59,942 nucleotides of DNA, from assembly GCF_010668395.1 (NCBI RefSeq), contig NZ_WUEY01000030.1, positions 1-59,942 of the forward strand, read 5' to 3'. Below, piece after piece: positions 52,750-59,942 of the stretch. Each line of letters starts with the position of its first letter. Position 1 is the first letter of the stretch. The position numbers and the translations under genes were made by a program. The DNA comes from Martinezella lusitana (GTDB lineage: Bacteria > Pseudomonadota > Alphaproteobacteria > Rhizobiales > Rhizobiaceae). The notes below the pieces were generated by a model. It saw nothing but the letters and a program-made list of their open reading frames with translations, had not been told where the DNA came from and made no database searches.

Positions 52750-54048
52750 TTATTTCGGCAAGCGTTCCATCACAAGCCACTCCATCAGCGGGGTTGTCTT
52801 GAATACGAAGATGCCGGCGAGAAGCGCGGCGGTACTGGCGATAAGGAAGCGACCGCTATAGGCGCGACCGCCGAGGGCGAAGGCATATGCCATTTTGGCG
52901 ACCGTATTGGCGATGACGGCTGCTCCAAGAGCCGTCGCCGCGAATTCGGCGCTGATAGTATCAAGGATGCCAGCAATGGTAACGGTGATGGCATCAATAT
53001 CCGCAAGTCCGGAAAGTGTCGAGACGACGAGTAGACCAGACTCCCCAAACCAGGTCGCAGTCGCCCGTGCCAGGAAACCCACGGTAACAAGGAGAAGTGC
53101 GGTTTTCAATACGGCAAACAATTCAAACGGGTTTCGTGCAGGGCTTTCCGTATGTTCGGTTGTGCCGTTCCGCGCAAACAGCAGCGAAAAGGCGGCCATC
53201 GCAAGAGCGGCGGCAATCAGCGAAGGCCCGAGGCGTCCCGCGATCGACGGTGCAAGGATGGCGATATAGAGAAGGACCTTGAGATACGAGACGGCGTTTG
53301 CCGCAGTCGCTCCGGCGACCAGCAGTGCCGCGGATCCTCCGCCAACGCTGAGCCGGGCATTCGTGACGGCCATCGCGGTCGACGATATCAAGCCGTTTAC
53401 CGCCCCCGCTACGAGTTCGCCGCGTACCTGTCCCAATGCCTTGACGGCGACATATCCAAGAAAGGAGATGCCGGCCAGAAGGACGACCAGTAGCCAGGTG
53501 CCGGAGGGGGAAATGCCGCCGAACGGGCCGATCGGCGCCGTCGGCAGTATCGGCAGGACAATGACGGCCATCGCAAGGAAGACGATGGCGGATCGCAACT
53601 CGTTCCAGCTCAGCGTTCGAACGAACCGATGCAATATCTCACGGCTGGCCAGGATGGCCACGAGCGCGACCCCGCCGGCTGCGGCCAACGGCGCGTTGCC
53701 GAGCACGGCCAAGGCTCCGAGCGCAAAGGTCGCCATGGCGGTGACGACCGAGGTGGCGCTGTAATTGCCCTCGGCGTTCGATTCCCGGTACTGATAGAGG
53801 GCGAAGATCGAACTGAAGATCGCAAACATGGCGATGACGACAAGGCCGTGTCGTGTGGGCGGAGCGGAGAGCGTCTGCTCGATCAGGCCCGAAAGGCCGC
53901 CCAGCATGCTGGCGATCATGAAGGTGCGTATTCCCGCGGTCCGCATTCCGGCGCTTTCATCGCGTTCCCGCCAATGGCGTTCGATGCCGATGACCGCTCC
54001 GATAGCCAGCGCCAAACCAAGGCGCTCGAAAGGTTCAATGCTCTCCAT
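52750..54048 (-). CDS. MgtC/SapB plus DUF4010 membrane protein
   Basis: A 432-residue membrane protein. Start ATG 54048 has AAGGGA just upstream; the frame is open further but without support. N-terminal MgtC-like part (FERLGLALAIGAVIGIERHWRERDESAGMRTAGIRTF, the family signature) and C-terminal DUF4010 helices, about 11-12 helices in all. Function unknown; MgtC relatives affect magnesium and membrane-potential stress. Separated from the efflux operon by about 100 bp. Confidence 0.85.
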   Translation of the reverse strand: MESIEPFERLGLALAIGAVIGIERHWRERDESAGMRTAGIRTFMIASMLGGLSGLIEQTLSAPPTRHGLVVIAMFAIFSSIFALYQYRESNAEGNYSATSVVTAMATFALGALAVLGNAPLAAAGGVALVAILASREILHRFVRTLSWNELRSAIVFLAMAVIVLPILPTAPIGPFGGISPSGTWLLVVLLAGISFLGYVAVKALGQVRGELVAGAVNGLISSTAMAVTNARLSVGGGSAALLVAGATAANAVSYLKVLLYIAILAPSIAGRLGPSLIAAALAMAAFSLLFARNGTTEHTESPARNPFELFAVLKTALLLVTVGFLARATATWFGESGLLVVSTLSGLADIDAITVTIAGILDTISAEFAATALGAAVIANTVAKMAYAFALGGRAYSGRFLIASTAALLAGIFVFKTTPLMEWLVMERLPK

Positions 54049-54778
54049 CCCGATCCCTTGTTCGAAGCGGTTGCGCCCTGGGAGCTGCAAATCACCTCTT
54101 CCCGAATTGTCCGACGAATGTGCATTGTATGTTTCACGGGCAAGATACGGAAGGGGTAAAGGCAATTGCAGGTAGCGTCGTGATTCGCCCCCGATGCGGT
54201 GTTTCACATGCCGGCAGGCGCCGAAAGCCGGCCGGCAGCCGATTTTTGTGGATGAACGCCCCGGCCGGCAATCATCGAAACAGGCATAATTTCTCACAGG
54301 CCTTTCGTTCGGCTCCAAGAATATCCACCGGATCGACCAAGGAACGTCGATTGGCTTTTCGATTGGCCTGGCGTTTTTTTGAATACTGTTTTTCAGGGCG
54401 CTTGTTCGGATTTCGCCGGGATGTGTAATCGTCACGAGGCGACTTTGGTTTGTTCGTCTTGAGTTACCAACCCGCGAAGTATTCCGGAAAACCCGCCTCT
54501 TCCCCCGGAGCATTTCTTGGCAACGACTACTGAATAATTCATACGAATTTCCTGAGCTTTCCTCCGTTATGCTTGCATCGAGAAACTAAGTATCCCGTAT
54601 TGGTTGTTGCCAAAAACACACACGTAAGAATATCTGAATTTTCGAACAGGGATGGCATTTCCCAAAGCAATTTCAAACGTATAGTTTGATCGCGCGGATG
54701 GGGGAAGGGCGCTGATTCAGGCGCCAGCAGATCGTCTTGCAGCTAAATTTCCAGTCTTGACGACCTGTAGGATTTTAC
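54049..54778. other. 730-bp AT-rich gap before the giant surface-protein gene
   Basis: Divergent region between the DUF4010 gene (minus) and the repeat protein (plus). A 102-codon plus frame at 54120-54428 has no ribosome site and no recognisable product. The right half is clearly AT-rich and should hold the promoter of the repeat protein; I could not assign -35/-10 elements with confidence. Confidence 0.5.
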
Positions 54779-57700
54779 ATGAGCGTTCGATTTCGCGTGA
54801 GAACTGCTGCCCCCTTTTTCCGGAAGGCTTCCAGCGGAACGAGCCGCATGCCAGCTTTTACCCGGATGCTTGCCGGCAGCCTTGTCGCGGCGGCGCTTCA
54901 GCTCACCTGCGCATCGCAGTCGTTCGCGTCGTCGGGATGTGATGGCATCAATGCCTACTGGGGCGGCGGCCAGACATTTTCGGGCGATGCCGGAGAATGG
55001 CAGGCTCCGCTATCGTTGGATGCCGGTGACAAGATTACGTATGTGGTCACTTCCAGCGGAAGCACCAACAGCAATGCCAATATGGGGTCGGGCTTCGCGC
55101 TATATACCAATGAAGGGGCTAGCGACCCTGAGGAAATACCTGTCCAGCAATATGCCGCAATCAATCAAGAGTTGAATTTAAACGGCACCTATACGGCCAC
55201 CCAGGCTTATCCGGATTTCGTTGTCTATGCCTGGTCGCAAGCGACAGGCGGTACGATTCATGCCTCCGTTACCTGCGCCAGCGCCACGGCGACCATCACG
55301 CCGCCAGCATATCCGGTAACGCAGGCTGGAAACATAACCTCCACCCTGAGCATGACGTTGTCTCAGGCTCCGGCCACCGGTTTGACGGTGACCCCCACGG
55401 CTGCGGGATTGACCTTCAATCCGCCGTCGATCACGTTTGGGGCCGGCACCACCAGCCAGACCTTTACGGTGACCGCCGCCGCCAATGCGACACCTGGATC
55501 GACTGCGATCACCTATGCCTTGAGCGGGCCGAATGCTGCACAATATACCGCGCCAGCGGCTTCGGCGATGACGGTTCTTGGCGCCATAACGCCGCCGGCA
55601 TACCCCGTTCTGCTGCAGGGCGATACTTCGTCCATCCTGACGATGACCGCAACGGCCGCCGGCGCCGTGTCGGTGACACCATCAGGCGCCGGTCTCACGT
55701 TTACGCCGCCAGTCGTGAATTTCTCAGGTGCCGCAACCCAAGCTTTCACCGTGACCGCCGCGTCCAATGCGGGACCGGGCCCGGTCGTGGTCAGCTATAC
55801 GCTTTCGGGCGCGGAAGCGTCTTTCTACGTCACACCGGTATCTGAATCCATTACGGTCAGCTCGCCCGTTCCCATGGTCAGTTCGATTTCGCCGACGACA
55901 GGTCCGACTGGCGGCGGCACGTCGGTGACCCTGACAGGTGCGAACTTCACGGGTGCGACGGCGGTCAGGTTCGGCGCGACGGCGGCAACGAGCTTCACCG
56001 TCAATTCGGCAACGTCGATCACCGTGACTGCGCCTGCCGGCCCGACAGGAACGGTCGATGTCACGGTTACGAGCGCCGCCGGCACGAGCGCGACGTCAGC
56101 GGCCGATCAGTACACCTACGTGGCTTCTCCGACAGTGACGGGACTCTTGCCAAGCTCCGGTCCGTTGGCTGGTGGTACGACGGTTACCATCATGGGCGCG
56201 AATCTAACCAACGTGACGGCTGTTCACTTCGGATCGGTGACGGCGACCTCGCTTACCGTAAACTCCCCGACCTCGATCACGGCGGTTGCACCTGCCAGCG
56301 CGGCGGGAACGGTCGATGTCACGGTTACGAGCCCGGGCGGCACGAGTGCGACGTCGATGGCGGATCAGTATACCTATGTTCCCGCGCCGACGGTGTCCTC
56401 GATCGGTCCAACGGCCGGTCCTGTCGCCGGCGGCACGGTTGTGACGCTCACGGGCACGGGTTTCAGCGGCGCCACGGCAGTCACGTTCGGGGCGACGGCG
56501 GCAACGAGCTTCACCGTCAATTCGGCAACCTCGATCACAGCGGTCACTCCCGCCAATTCGGCCGGAACTGTGGACGTACGCGTGACGACGGCCAACGGCA
56601 CCAGCGCGACGTCGGCAGCCGATCAGTACACCTATATAGCCGCTCCAACGGTGTCGAGTATCAGCCCTACCGCTGGGCCAAGCACCGGCGGGACGACCGT
56701 GGTGATCCATGGCACCGGTTTTTCCGATACGACCTCGGTGACGTTCGGAGCGACGGCCGCGACGAGCTTTACCATCGATAGTGCCTCGCAAATCACGGCG
56801 ACGACGCCGGCGGGCACCGGAACGGTCGATATCGTTGTGACGACGGCCGGCGGCACGAGTGCGACATCCGCCGCCGATCAGTTCACTTACCTCGCAGCCC
56901 CGGCGGTAACCGGCATCAGTCCGACGTCAGGGCCGAGCATGGGCGGCACGACGGTGACGATCACCGGAACCAATTTCACCACGGCGACAGCCGTTACCTT
57001 CGGGGCAACAGCCGCTTCCGGCTTTACCGTCAATTCCGCGACCTCGATCACCGCAACCGCGCCTTCCGGCTCCGGGACCGTCGATATCAGGGTGACGACG
57101 GCCGGCGGCACGAGTGCGACAGCCGCGTCGGATCAATTCACCTATGTATCTGCTCCGACCGTGAGCTCGGTCAGTCCGAATACCGGTCCCGCCGCGGGAG
57201 GGACGACGGTGGTGATCACGGGCACGAACTTTACCGGAGCCTCGGTAGTGACGTTCGGCGCAACCACTGCGACGAGCTTCACCGTCAACAGTGCGACGCA
57301 GATTACCGCGACCACTCCGGCTCACGCGGCAGGTCCGGCGGATATCGTGGTCATGACGACCGCAGGTTCCGCGACGTTTACAAGCGGCTTCACCTATCTC
57401 GCCCCCATCCCGACAGTGACGGCAATCTCGCCAGGTTCAGGCCCGCAGGCAGGCGGGACCTCGGTGACGATCACCGGCACGGACCTGGCGGGCGCGACAG
57501 CCGTAACCTTCGGTGGGTCTGCGGCGTCCGGCTTCACCGTCAACAGCGCGACGCAGATCACTGCGACTACTCCGGCTCATGCGGCTGGCGCGGTCGATGT
57601 TGCGGTCACCGCGCCGGGTGGTTCGGCGATATTGACCAACGGCTATGCCTTCCTCAATCCGCCGGTCGTCAGCGGCGTTGTGGCGACGGTCGCGCAGAAC

Positions 57701-59942
57701 TCTTCCGCCAACCCGATCACGCTCGCCATCACGGGCGGAGCCGCAACCTCGGTCGCGGTCTCGACGGCGGCGGCCCATGGTACTGCGACGGCCTCCGGCA
57801 CCGCGATCACCTATACGCCGGCAGCAGGCTACGTCGGATCGGACAGCTTCGCTTACACCGCCACCAATGCCGACGGCACGTCCGCGCCGGCGACCGTCAG
57901 TATAGCGGTCTCTGCACCGACGATCTCGATCGGCCCTGCGTCGCTGTCGGCGGGTGCCATCGGCACCTCCTACAACGAGACCGTGACTGCCTCGGGCGGC
58001 ACCGGCCCCTATATCTTCACGGCAGGCTCACTTCCGGCCGGCCTGACGCTGTCTTCGGGCGGCGTTGTCTCCGGTACACCGACCGCTGGCGGCACCTTCA
58101 ACTTCACCATCACCGCAACAGACAGTTCGACCGGCACAGGCGCACCCTTCAGCGCATCCCGGGCCTACAGCCTGACCATCGCCGACCCGACGATCAGCAT
58201 CGCACCGACGATACTGACCGCGGCTGCCGTCAACACTGCCTATAGCCGGACCATTACCGCGTCGGGTGGGACCGCTGGCTACAGCTATGCCGTGACGGCG
58301 GGCTCACTGCCTGCCGGCCTGACACTGTCTTCGGGCGGCACTCTGTCGGGTACGCCGACCGCGTCCGGCAGCTTCAATTTCACCATCACCGCAACGGATA
58401 GTTCGACCGGTACGGGACCGTTTATGGGTTCCAGGGCCTACAGCCTTTCAGTTACGGCTAATCCGCCGGTCGCCAACGGCGTTGCGGCGACGGTCGCGCC
58501 GAATTCGACGAACAACCCGATCACGCTCGACATCACAGGAGCTGCGACCTCGGTCGCGGTGGCGACAGCCGCCACGCATGGTACGGCGACCGCATCGGGC
58601 ACCGCCATCACCTATACGCCCGCGACGGGCTACAGCGGATCCGACAGCTTCACCTATATTGCCATCAACAGCGAGGGCACATCGGCACCCGCGACCGTCA
58701 GCGTCACGGTCTCCATCCCGACGATTTCCGTCAGCCCGTCGACCCTGTCAGCGGCCTCGGTCGCTGTTGCCTACAGCCAGACGATCACGGCCTCCGGCGG
58801 CACCAGCGCGTATAGCTACGCGATCACGGCCGGCGCGCTTCCGTCCGGCCTGACGCTGTCCCCGGCGGGTGCGGTCTCCGGAACGCCGACGGCGGGCGGC
58901 AGCTTCAATTTCACCATCACCGCAACGGACAGTTCGACGGGGACGGGCGCGCCGTTCAGCGGCTCCAGAGCCTATAGCCTGACGGTTGCCTCGCCCTCGA
59001 TCTCGATCGCACCGGCGACGCTTCCGGCCGCGACCGTTGCCACAGCCTATAGCCAGACCGTGACAGCCTCGGGTGGCACCGCTTCCTACAGCTATGCGGT
59101 GACGGCGGGCGCGCTGCCAACCGGCCTTACATTGTCTTCGGGTGGCGCGCTCTCAGGCACGCCGACCGCGTCCGGCAGCTTCAATTTCACTATCACCGCA
59201 ACGGACAGCTCGACGGGGAGCGGACCCTTCACCGGCTCCAGGGCCTATACCCTGACGACCAACGTCCAGCCGCCGATCGCCGGCAGCGTCTCGGCAACCG
59301 TCGCCGCCAACTCATCCGCCAATCCGATCACGCTCAATATTACAGGCGGAACGGCGGCCTCCGTGGCCGTCGCGACCGGAGCCGGCCATGGCGCCGCAAG
59401 CGCATCGGGAACCGCGATCACCTATACGCCGACGGCAGGCTATAGCGGGCCGGACAGCTTCACCTACACCGCAACGAACTCCTCCGGCACGTCCGCGCCG
59501 GCAACCGTCAGCGTGACGGTCAGCGCGCCGACGCTGTCCTTCTCGCCGGCAAGCGGCGCCCTTGCCGCCGGCATGATGAATGCCGCCTACAGCCAGACCG
59601 TGACTGCCTCGGGCGGTACCAGCCCCTACAGCTATGCGGTAACCGCGGGCGCGTTGCCGCCCGGCCTTACGCTCAACCACGCAGCGGGGGCGATTACCGG
59701 CACGCCGACGACGTCAGGCAATTACAGCGTCTCGATCGGCGCTACCGATGCCAACAACGCCACGACATCGGTCGCCTATACGATCGCGATTGCGCCGCCG
59801 CCCACCACATTCGTGTTCACGCCGGCTGGCGGGGCGCTCAGCGAGGCCATGGCGGGCGAGGCCTACAGCCAGCAGATTTCGGCAAGCGGCGGCACCGGTA
59901 CGAAGATCTACAGCCTTGCCTCCGGCAGCCTGCCGAACGGCC
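54779..59942 (+). CDS. giant secreted repeat protein, probable adhesin (partial, runs off the window)
   Basis: One frame is open from ATG 54779 (TAGGA 8 nt upstream) to the window end, 1,721 codons with no stop. A long signal region (RTAAPFFRKASSG, core MLAGSLVAAALQLTCASQSFA) is followed by: a head domain (about 60-165); two about 97-residue repeats beginning ITPPAYPV (55283-55860); seven TIG/IPT-like domains of about 85 residues (55874-57658); then Big-like and He_PIG-like Ig domains in a repeating order (57659 to end). The mature part is Thr/Ser/Gly/Ala-rich and almost free of Cys. The missing C-terminus should reveal an autotransporter barrel or a type I secretion signal. A role in attachment or biofilm is inferred. 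Confidence 0.9.
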   Translation, partial: MSVRFRVRTAAPFFRKASSGTSRMPAFTRMLAGSLVAAALQLTCASQSFASSGCDGINAYWGGGQTFSGDAGEWQAPLSLDAGDKITYVVTSSGSTNSNANMGSGFALYTNEGASDPEEIPVQQYAAINQELNLNGTYTATQAYPDFVVYAWSQATGGTIHASVTCASATATITPPAYPVTQAGNITSTLSMTLSQAPATGLTVTPTAAGLTFNPPSITFGAGTTSQTFTVTAAANATPGSTAITYALSGPNAAQYTAPAASAMTVLGAITPPAYPVLLQGDTSSILTMTATAAGAVSVTPSGAGLTFTPPVVNFSGAATQAFTVTAASNAGPGPVVVSYTLSGAEASFYVTPVSESITVSSPVPMVSSISPTTGPTGGGTSVTLTGANFTGATAVRFGATAATSFTVNSATSITVTAPAGPTGTVDVTVTSAAGTSATSAADQYTYVASPTVTGLLPSSGPLAGGTTVTIMGANLTNVTAVHFGSVTATSLTVNSPTSITAVAPASAAGTVDVTVTSPGGTSATSMADQYTYVPAPTVSSIGPTAGPVAGGTVVTLTGTGFSGATAVTFGATAATSFTVNSATSITAVTPANSAGTVDVRVTTANGTSATSAADQYTYIAAPTVSSISPTAGPSTGGTTVVIHGTGFSDTTSVTFGATAATSFTIDSASQITATTPAGTGTVDIVVTTAGGTSATSAADQFTYLAAPAVTGISPTSGPSMGGTTVTITGTNFTTATAVTFGATAASGFTVNSATSITATAPSGSGTVDIRVTTAGGTSATAASDQFTYVSAPTVSSVSPNTGPAAGGTTVVITGTNFTGASVVTFGATTATSFTVNSATQITATTPAHAAGPADIVVMTTAGSATFTSGFTYLAPIPTVTAISPGSGPQAGGTSVTITGTDLAGATAVTFGGSAASGFTVNSATQITATTPAHAAGAVDVAVTAPGGSAILTNGYAFLNPPVVSGVVATVAQNSSANPITLAITGGAATSVAVSTAAAHGTATASGTAITYTPAAGYVGSDSFAYTATNADGTSAPATVSIAVSAPTISIGPASLSAGAIGTSYNETVTASGGTGPYIFTAGSLPAGLTLSSGGVVSGTPTAGGTFNFTITATDSSTGTGAPFSASRAYSLTIADPTISIAPTILTAAAVNTAYSRTITASGGTAGYSYAVTAGSLPAGLTLSSGGTLSGTPTASGSFNFTITATDSSTGTGPFMGSRAYSLSVTANPPVANGVAATVAPNSTNNPITLDITGAATSVAVATAATHGTATASGTAITYTPATGYSGSDSFTYIAINSEGTSAPATVSVTVSIPTISVSPSTLSAASVAVAYSQTITASGGTSAYSYAITAGALPSGLTLSPAGAVSGTPTAGGSFNFTITATDSSTGTGAPFSGSRAYSLTVASPSISIAPATLPAATVATAYSQTVTASGGTASYSYAVTAGALPTGLTLSSGGALSGTPTASGSFNFTITATDSSTGSGPFTGSRAYTLTTNVQPPIAGSVSATVAANSSANPITLNITGGTAASVAVATGAGHGAASASGTAITYTPTAGYSGPDSFTYTATNSSGTSAPATVSVTVSAPTLSFSPASGALAAGMMNAAYSQTVTASGGTSPYSYAVTAGALPPGLTLNHAAGAITGTPTTSGNYSVSIGATDANNATTSVAYTIAIAPPPTTFVFTPAGGALSEAMAGEAYSQQISASGGTGTKIYSLASGSLPNG
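55283..55860 (+). repeat. two tandem about 97-residue repeats
   Basis: Both units start ITPPAYPV, contain LTFxPPxxxF and QTFTVTAA/QAFTVTAA and end in a YxLSG strand. They resemble a Calx-beta-like or bacterial Ig strand pattern. Divergence at DNA level shows the duplication is old. Confidence 0.7.
55874..57658 (+). repeat. seven TIG/IPT-like repeats, about 255 bp each
   Basis: Units begin near 55874, 56129, 56387, 56645, 56900, 57155 and 57410. Each has the core PTAGPxxGGTxVTxTGTxF, then ATAVTFGATAATSFTVNS, SITATAPA and GTVDVxVTT with a closing DQYTY or FTYL. Period varies from 255 to 258 bp with no frame loss. The closest copies are nearly identical over short blocks, so recombination between units is possible. 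Confidence 0.88.
57659..59942 (+). repeat. about 805-bp higher-order repeat: Big-like plus two He_PIG-like domains
   Basis: Each unit holds one Big-like domain (ANPITLxITGGAA..., HGTATASGTAITYTPAAGY, DSFTYTATN, TSAPATVSV) and two He_PIG-like domains (TASGGTxxYSYAVTAG, LPAGLTLSSGG, SGTPTASGSFNFTITATDSS). Units start at 57659, 58463 and 59270 (804 and 807 bp apart); the third is cut by the window. Unit-to-unit DNA similarity is high. Confidence 0.88.

Noticed and set aside
55178..59680. many minus-strand frames of 70-195 codons inside the adhesin gene
   Set aside because: They are the reverse reading of the repeats and have no ribosome sites. The plus-strand frame is continuous.

Overview
The window looks like chromosomal or large-replicon DNA of an alphaproteobacterium in the Rhizobiaceae (Rhizobium/Agrobacterium/Ensifer relatives). 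Support comes from GC-rich coding DNA, ATGA-coupled operons with many ABC importers, a rhizobial-type initiator tRNA, and above all a hybrid FixL / OmpR-type regulator / FixK module with its DNA sites. No phage, insertion sequence, CRISPR array, rRNA or replication origin was seen.

Layout. 0-1.9 kb: short hairpin repeats, tRNA-fMet and two small hypothetical genes. 1.9-10.5 kb: a LacI-type repressor divergent from an ABC importer with a solute-binding protein, two permeases, a tiny membrane protein and two different ATPases; the operon ends in a fused DhaK-DhaL kinase, so imported polyol or ketose is probably phosphorylated on entry. A twin operator sits in the promoter. 10.9-24.7 kb: a low-oxygen block. 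It holds a universal stress protein, a CBS-BON protein, an FxkR-like response regulator, a FixK-like activator, a heme-PAS hybrid kinase (hFixL-like), hemN-cydC-cydD, and the divergent cydA-cydB-cydX. Three FNR/FixK boxes and one FxkR-type K-box tie these genes into one circuit.

24.8-33.3 kb: a YigZ-family protein, a DUF1127 micro-protein, a polar amino-acid-type ABC importer with a CodA-like amidohydrolase, a divergent GntR regulator, an ammonia-dependent NAD synthetase and a DUF4239 membrane protein. 33.8-35.1 kb: two orphan genes of lower GC with a shared terminator between them. 35.5-47.6 kb: two divergent import-and-hydrolyse operons. One is a Dpp/Opp importer with a serine beta-lactamase-family hydrolase. 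The other is an amino-acid importer with a DmpA-like P1 peptidase and a DppA-like D-aminopeptidase. Together they suggest scavenging of peptides that contain D-amino acids. A remnant of a class IV aminotransferase lies between them.

47.7-54.0 kb: a HlyD / RbbA / ABC-2 efflux operon and a MgtC-DUF4010 membrane protein. 54.8 kb to the end: one reading frame of more than 1,720 codons, still open at the window edge, encoding a secreted repeat protein with seven TIG/IPT-like domains followed by alternating Big-like and He_PIG-like Ig domains, probably a giant surface adhesin.

All functional calls are from reading motifs and context. No database search was possible.
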